This document shows, one piece after another, positions 6,415 to 9,239 of a stretch of 9,239 nt of DNA. Position numbers and translations under genes: made by a program. Origin of the DNA: PVC group bacterium (lineage in GTDB: Bacteria > Verrucomicrobiota > Kiritimatiellia > SS1-B-03-39 > PXDE01). Under the pieces are notes generated by a model. The model was not told the DNA's origin and searched no databases. It saw only the letters and a list, made by a program, of their open reading frames with translations. The DNA is taken from positions 1 through 9,239 of the forward strand of contig PXDE01000026.1 in NCBI GenBank assembly GCA_003566475.1. The letters run 5' to 3'. The stretch's first letter is position 1, and each line of letters begins with the position of its first letter.

Positions 6415-6556
6415 GGCGGAATCCTTGGCGGGAATCTCTCGGGGGATAGCGTTTCTATTACAGCCTACTACTACCCCATTTTGCCCGATGGGGAAAGTGG
6501 ACGCGCGCATTTCCGTGTCGTTGCCGGTGGGGGCCGGGGTCTGGTAGGCTGCTCCG
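6415..6556. promoter_or_regulatory. Divergent intergenic region with two small inverted repeats
   Basis: These 142 bp separate the pseudopilin gene and rnhC and must hold both promoters. Two palindromic pairs stand out: CCCCAT (6474-6479) with ATGGGG (6488-6493) around an eight-base loop, and CAGCCTAC (6461-6468) with GTAGGCTG (6544-6551), the second just before the rnhC ATG. The stretch 6451-6482 is the most AT-rich part and is the likely promoter area. I cannot assign a convincing -35/-10 pair on either strand. Confidence 0.3.
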
Positions 6557-7486
6557 ATGGCCGCCAAGACCTCCTATACCTTCAAACCCACCCCGGAGCA
6601 GCAGGAGCGCATCGTCGCCCACCTGTCCCGGGGCAACTACCGGCAGGTGGACGTCCCCTACACGCGGATCGCCGCCGACGGGGACCGCTGCCGGATCGCC
6701 CTCTACACCAGCGGCAAGCTGGTGGTCCAGGGCCAGGGGGCCGAGCATTGGGTCACCTTCACCCTGGAGCCGGATCTGCTCGGGGAGGTGGTCACCGGCT
6801 ACGACGAGGTGCTCAACCCCGAGGCCTTCGAGCCCCATTTCGGAATCGACGAGAGCGGCAAGGGCGACTTCTTCGGGCCCATGGTCATCGCCGGGGTGTA
6901 CACCGACGCCGACGCCGCCCGGGCCCTCAACGACGCCGGCATCCGGGACAGCAAGACCGTGTCCTCGGACAAGCGGATCTTCGCTCTGGAAAAGGAGATC
7001 CACAAGATCGTGGGGGACCGGAGCACGGTGGTGGCCATCGGCCCCGCCGCCTACAACCGGCTCCACGCCAAGATGGGCTCGGTGAACAAGGTGCTGGCCT
7101 GGGGCCACGCCCGGGCCATCGAGAACCTGCTCGAGAAGGTGCCGGACTGCCCCCGGGCCCTGGCCGACCAGTTCGGTCCCGAGCACCAGATCCGCCGGGC
7201 GCTGCTTCAGCACGGGCGCAAGATCGAGCTGGCCCAGCGCCACAAGGCGGAGTCCGACCCGGCGGTGGCCGCCGCGTCCATCGTGGCCCGGGCCGCCTTC
7301 GTGCGGGCCCTGGTCCGGCTCAGCCGGGAGTGCGGGGTCGACATCCCCAAGGGGGCCTCCGCCCAGGTCCGGGCGGTGGCCGAGAAGGTCGCCCGCGACC
7401 GGGGCGCCGAGGGCCTGCGCGAGGTGGTCAAGTGGCACTTCAAGACCACCGGCGAAGTCCTCCGCGCCGCCGGGCTGGGCGGCTGA
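6557..7486 (+). CDS. rnhC: Ribonuclease HIII
   Basis: RNase HIII cuts the RNA strand of RNA/DNA hybrids in the cytoplasm, helping remove primers and R-loops. The 309-residue length is normal for the type. The N-terminal part (about residues 5-85, SYTFKPTPEQQ to the VTGYDEVLNPE junction) corresponds to the TBP-like substrate-binding domain that separates HIII from HII. The catalytic domain follows with GIDESGKGDFFGP (96-108, Asp98 and Glu99), RDSKT (130-134), YNRLHAKMGSVNKVLAWGHA (166-185), ADQF (203-206, Asp204) and RHKAESDPAVAAASIVAR (228-245, Glu232). These fit the DEDE-type active site reported for this family. The end KWHFKTT is also typical. The ATG at 6557 has only a weak GGTAGG eight bases upstream, but it gives the expected N-terminus. 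It reads divergently from the pseudopilin gene, stands alone, and is followed at once by a terminator-like hairpin. Confidence 0.95.
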   Translation: MAAKTSYTFKPTPEQQERIVAHLSRGNYRQVDVPYTRIAADGDRCRIALYTSGKLVVQGQGAEHWVTFTLEPDLLGEVVTGYDEVLNPEAFEPHFGIDESGKGDFFGPMVIAGVYTDADAARALNDAGIRDSKTVSSDKRIFALEKEIHKIVGDRSTVVAIGPAAYNRLHAKMGSVNKVLAWGHARAIENLLEKVPDCPRALADQFGPEHQIRRALLQHGRKIELAQRHKAESDPAVAAASIVARAAFVRALVRLSRECGVDIPKGASAQVRAVAEKVARDRGAEGLREVVKWHFKTTGEVLRAAGLGG

Positions 7487-7487
7487 G

Positions 7488-7515
7488 GCGGGTTGGTTCA
7501 CCCGCAGTTTCTCTA
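7488..7515 (+). terminator. Candidate rho-independent terminator of rnhC
   Basis: The stem GCGGGT (7488-7493) pairs with ACCCGC (7500-7505) across a six-base loop, and the tail AGTTTCTCTA is moderately T-rich. It begins one base after the rnhC stop codon. The stem is short and the tail impure, so this is plausible rather than certain. Confidence 0.5.
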
Positions 7516-7590
7516 CCGCGACCTGCGCTGAGACACCATTGCAAGCCATCCTCCACAACCAATTGCTTTCCAAAAGGTTGGCTTACACGT

Positions 7591-7616
7591 GGCACGGGGG
7601 CGCCTGCCCCCGTGCC
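7591..7616. terminator. Perfect 11-bp GC hairpin between convergent genes
   Basis: GGCACGGGGGC (7591-7601) and GCCCCCGTGCC (7606-7616) are perfect complements around the loop GCCT. The hairpin lies between rnhC and the convergent WG-repeat gene, where it could block transcription from both sides. No T-tract follows on the plus strand (TTGCCCCC) or on the minus strand (ACGTGTAAGC), so it may act with Rho, stabilise mRNA 3' ends, or be a dispersed palindromic repeat. Confidence 0.5.
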
Positions 7617-7676
7617 TTGCCCCCAGAACGAGTCGTCGGCCTTGGAGAATCCCCCTGCCACCCGAGGAATCCCAGA

Positions 7677-7702
7677 GGCCCGGGGGGAGGCCCCCCCGGG
7701 CC
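7677..7702. terminator. Second perfect 11-bp GC hairpin in the same interval
   Basis: GGCCCGGGGGG (7677-7687) pairs with CCCCCCGGGCC (7692-7702) around the four-base loop AGGC. Like the hairpin at 7591-7616 it has no T-tract, and the two have the same stem and loop lengths. The remaining parts of the 369-bp gap 7487-7855 show no coding signal: 7517-7590 and 7617-7676 are featureless apart from these structures, and 7746-7855 holds nothing I can name. Confidence 0.45.
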
Positions 7703-7712
7703 ACGGGAAGGC

Positions 7713-7745
7713 CGCATCCCGTATGGCGTATCCCGCATCCCGTAT
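7713..7745. repeat. Short direct repeat, CGCATCCCGTAT twice at 21-bp spacing
   Basis: CGCATCCCGTAT occurs at 7713-7724 and again at 7734-7745, with a related CGTATCCC in between (7728-7735). The segment looks like one and a half units of a 21-bp tandem array built from GTATCCC/GCATCCC words. It lies in the non-coding gap between rnhC and the WG-repeat gene. Confidence 0.5.
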
Positions 7746-7855
7746 CGCCCCGAGTCTCCCCCCCTGCTCCGGGTGAACCCAACGGTCCTGGGGCGGTCGC
7801 TTAACCCTGCATCCTCCGCGCCACGTCGTGGGCGTCGTCAGGTGCGGGGCGGCGG

Positions 7856-8962
7856 CTACCGGCGCACGGGCTGGGCGGCGGGCGGAGGCGGGGCGTCAGG
7901 AGGCCAGACCACCTGGCCGTCACGGTTGACGTAGCCGCGGATCAGGGCCGTGGCGCGGCCATCTCCGGCCTCCCAGGCGACGCGGGCCAGCTCCCCCTCG
8001 AAGTCGGCCGCCTCCCGGAACCGGGCGGGGAAGGCCCAGCGGCCCTGGGCGGTGATGTATCCGTAACTCCCCCGCAGTTCGTCGAAGGCCCGGGCCCGCC
8101 CCGAGGCGAAATCGCCGGCCACCTCGAACACCGGGGGCACCGCCACCTCGCCACGCCGGTTGATATACCCGTACCGTCGGGGAAACCCGGCCGGAAGCAC
8201 CCTGGCCAGCCCCTCCCGGAAGGGGGCGGCATCCGCGAACTTCTCCGCGACCACGAGTTCGCCCTCCCGGTCGATGTAGCCCAGTAGCCCCTGATGCGTC
8301 GGCCCCCGGGAGGCCGGGGCCCGTCCGTCGGCGAACTCGCCGATGACGGCGAAGCCAGAACCGATGCGCACCCGGCCGGCACGGTCGATCACCAGCGGTT
8401 CGAACGCGCGCCTCTGCACGGTGGCCAGGCCCTCGGAAAAGTCCGTGGCGGTGAGGTAGGCGGGCCGTACCGCCCATGCTCCTTCCTTGTCCTTGAACCC
8501 CACCCGCTCCTCCCCGGTGAACCGTCCCGGCGCCCGGACCCGGAGCAACCCCTCGCGGAACACGCTCTCCGGCCGGGCCCCCTGAGGCAACGACCACACG
8601 ACGCGGCCGGCCGCATCCACCACCTCCCAGACCGGAACGTCTCCGGCGTCGGCCAGCACCACCGCCAGCCCCTCCGAGAACCGGGACGGCCCGGCGAAAC
8701 GGGGCTGAACCACCCATGCCCCCTCGTCATTGACGAACCCCCACCGTTCGCCCTGACGCACGGCGGCCAGGCCATGGTGGAAGGCACGGACCTCGTCGAA
8801 GCGGGGGGAGATCACCCCCTCTCCCTGCCGGTCGATGTAGCCGCCCAGCCCACCGGCCTCGATGGGGTACAGCCGTCCCGGATCCTGCCCCGCCGCCGGT
8901 CGCGCAACCAGGATTCCCAGGACGGCCAGCCGCCCGAATCCGGTCAGGCCTGGGGACGCCAC
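7856..8962 (-). CDS. Secreted WG-repeat protein
   Basis: This 368-residue protein is built almost wholly of WG-type repeats, a beta-hairpin repeat of about 30-40 residues whose function is not firmly known. The start is taken as GTG at 8962: GGAGG lies seven bases upstream and the product then opens with a signal peptide (ASPGLTGFGRLAVLGILVA, cleavage near PAAG/Q at residues 22-26). The longer open frame to 9106 has neither. Repeats are visible at about 41 (GYIDRQG, PRF, HGLAAV), 73 (WGFVNDEG, PRF, EGLAVV), 112 (WEVVDAAG, degenerate), 154 (GFKDKEG, EGLATV), 190 (VIDRAG, degenerate), 228 (GYIDREG, EGLARV), 264 (GYINRRG), 300 (GYITAQG) and 343 (GYVNRDG), so about nine units. A Pro/Ala tail (PPPPAAQPVRR) ends it. 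The product is probably periplasmic or outer-surface. It is convergent with rnhC and has no clear operon partner in view. Confidence 0.88.
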   Translation of the reverse strand: MASPGLTGFGRLAVLGILVARPAAGQDPGRLYPIEAGGLGGYIDRQGEGVISPRFDEVRAFHHGLAAVRQGERWGFVNDEGAWVVQPRFAGPSRFSEGLAVVLADAGDVPVWEVVDAAGRVVWSLPQGARPESVFREGLLRVRAPGRFTGEERVGFKDKEGAWAVRPAYLTATDFSEGLATVQRRAFEPLVIDRAGRVRIGSGFAVIGEFADGRAPASRGPTHQGLLGYIDREGELVVAEKFADAAPFREGLARVLPAGFPRRYGYINRRGEVAVPPVFEVAGDFASGRARAFDELRGSYGYITAQGRWAFPARFREAADFEGELARVAWEAGDGRATALIRGYVNRDGQVVWPPDAPPPPAAQPVRR

Positions 8963-9051
8963 GTCTGCACCTCCGCAGTTTCCGTCAGGCCGTCGTAGCC
9001 CGTGTTGGCTTCCGTCATGCCGTCGGTGGTGGCGGTGGAAGCAAGATTCAT
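8944..9051 (-). CDS. Possible 35-codon ORF overlapping the WG-repeat gene start
   Basis: An ATG at 9051 opens a 35-codon frame that ends in TGA 19 bases inside the WG-repeat gene. Its third codon positions are mostly G or C, as in the real genes here. It contains two similar segments, DGMTEA and DGLTET. The upstream sequence GGTGGGCGC is a poor ribosome site. It could be a leader peptide that couples to the GTG start at 8962, or the 5' end of a decayed gene, or chance. No family is recognised. Confidence 0.2.
   Translation of the reverse strand: MNLASTATTDGMTEANTGYDGLTETAEVQTWRPQA
8980..9025. repeat. 16-bp direct repeat, 30-bp offset, upstream of the WG-repeat gene
   Basis: TTCCGTCAGGCCGTCG (8980-8995) is repeated as TTCCGTCATGCCGTCG (9010-9025) with a single mismatch. 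The 30-bp offset is exactly ten codons of the small minus-strand frame, and close to three helical turns, so it fits either a peptide repeat or a paired protein-binding site. It lies 18-63 bases upstream of the GTG start. Confidence 0.45.
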
Positions 9052-9159
9052 GCGCCCACCGTGCCACCGCGCTTCCGAGTTGGCCAGCGGGAATCGGCGT
9101 GCGCATCCCCCGTGCGGCGCTTTCCGTTGGGTGGGTCGAGGACGGACCGGCGATGGGGT

Positions 9160-9239
9160 CAGGCCTTTACCCTTGCCATCCGACACGATCTACTTCGCTC
9201 TAGCGCGTAATGGGGCTGGATGGAAAGGGTAAAGGCCTG
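9160..9239. repeat. Inverted repeat with 22-bp arms at the right edge
   Basis: The arm at 9160-9181 (CAGGCCTTTACCCTT then seven more bases) is the complement of 9218-9239 except for one mismatch at 9175, with 36 bp between the arms. The left arm is preceded by TGGGGT, giving TGGGGTCAGGCCTT at 9154-9167, which matches 12 of 14 positions of TGGGGACAGGTCTT, the reverse complement of the repeat unit at 2341-2428. The pair could be a REP/BIME-type element, or the start of a mobile element that continues past the window; the right arm reaches the last base, so its full extent is unknown. Confidence 0.65.

Noticed and set aside
6458..7573. A 371-codon minus-strand frame opposite rnhC.
   Set aside because: Low-complexity Gly/Val/Leu/His composition typical of the antisense of a GC-rich gene.
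5779..7776. A 665-codon plus-strand frame spanning the pseudopilin region and rnhC.
   Set aside because: It is antisense to the pseudopilin gene and then a shadow of rnhC, with no family features.
8963..9106. N-terminal extension of the WG-repeat protein to an ATG at 9106.
   Set aside because: The added His/Arg-rich residues would precede a good signal peptide, and GGAGG is correctly placed for GTG 8962.
1..9239. tRNA, rRNA or riboswitch.
   Set aside because: No cloverleaf with a CCA-proximal acceptor stem and T-loop GTTC box, no rRNA signature, and no known riboswitch core was noticed in the intergenic regions.

Overview
The window is GC-rich DNA densely packed with bacterial genes, and it reads as a chromosomal stretch from the PVC superphylum, most likely Verrucomicrobiota or a close relative. 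Three things point there: an RNase HIII (rnhC) whose sequence resembles Verrucomicrobiota versions as I remember them, a type II pseudopilin-like protein of the kind that is abundant in Verrucomicrobiota, Planctomycetota and Lentisphaerota, and a TIGR03790-family secreted protein. Phylum assignment is inference; no rRNA or other phylogenetic marker is present.

Layout, left to right. (1) 1-2250, minus strand: a small membrane-anchored protein (1618-2250) is followed by a large secreted protein of unknown function that runs off the left edge (1-1486). The ribosome binding site of the latter lies inside a long imperfect palindrome. (2) 2251-2469: a divergent intergenic region with four copies of a short repeat (core CCTGTCCC) and a run of ten C. 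(3) 2470-4050, plus strand: a secreted TIGR03790-family protein. (4) 4012-6414, minus strand: a probable three-gene operon of pseudopilin-like protein, DegT/DnrJ/EryC1-type PLP aminotransferase and APS kinase (cysC). The last two are joined by a GTGA stop/start overlap, and the 3' end of cysC overlaps the 3' end of the TIGR03790 gene by 39 bp. (5) 6557-7486, plus strand: rnhC, divergent from the pseudopilin gene and followed at once by a terminator-like hairpin. (6) 7487-7855: a 369-bp non-coding interval with two very strong GC hairpins and a short direct repeat. (7) 7856-8962, minus strand: a secreted WG-repeat protein starting at GTG. (8) 8963-9239: a leader region with a possible tiny ORF, and at the right edge an inverted repeat with 22-bp arms that looks like a REP/BIME-type or mobile-element end.

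The genes do not form one obvious pathway. The operon in (4) combines amino-sugar formation (DegT) with PAPS supply (CysC), which would fit a sulfated or amino-sugar-bearing surface polysaccharide, but no glycosyltransferase or sulfotransferase is in view. Most of the remaining genes encode envelope or secreted proteins of uncharacterised role; rnhC is housekeeping.

I see no convincing new multi-gene system. The signals most worth following are the dispersed repeat whose core TGGGG(A/T)CAGG(T/C)CTT occurs both at 2341-2428 and at the right edge, the hairpin covering the Shine-Dalgarno site near 1490, and the APS kinase in which the usual phosphoserine position is alanine.
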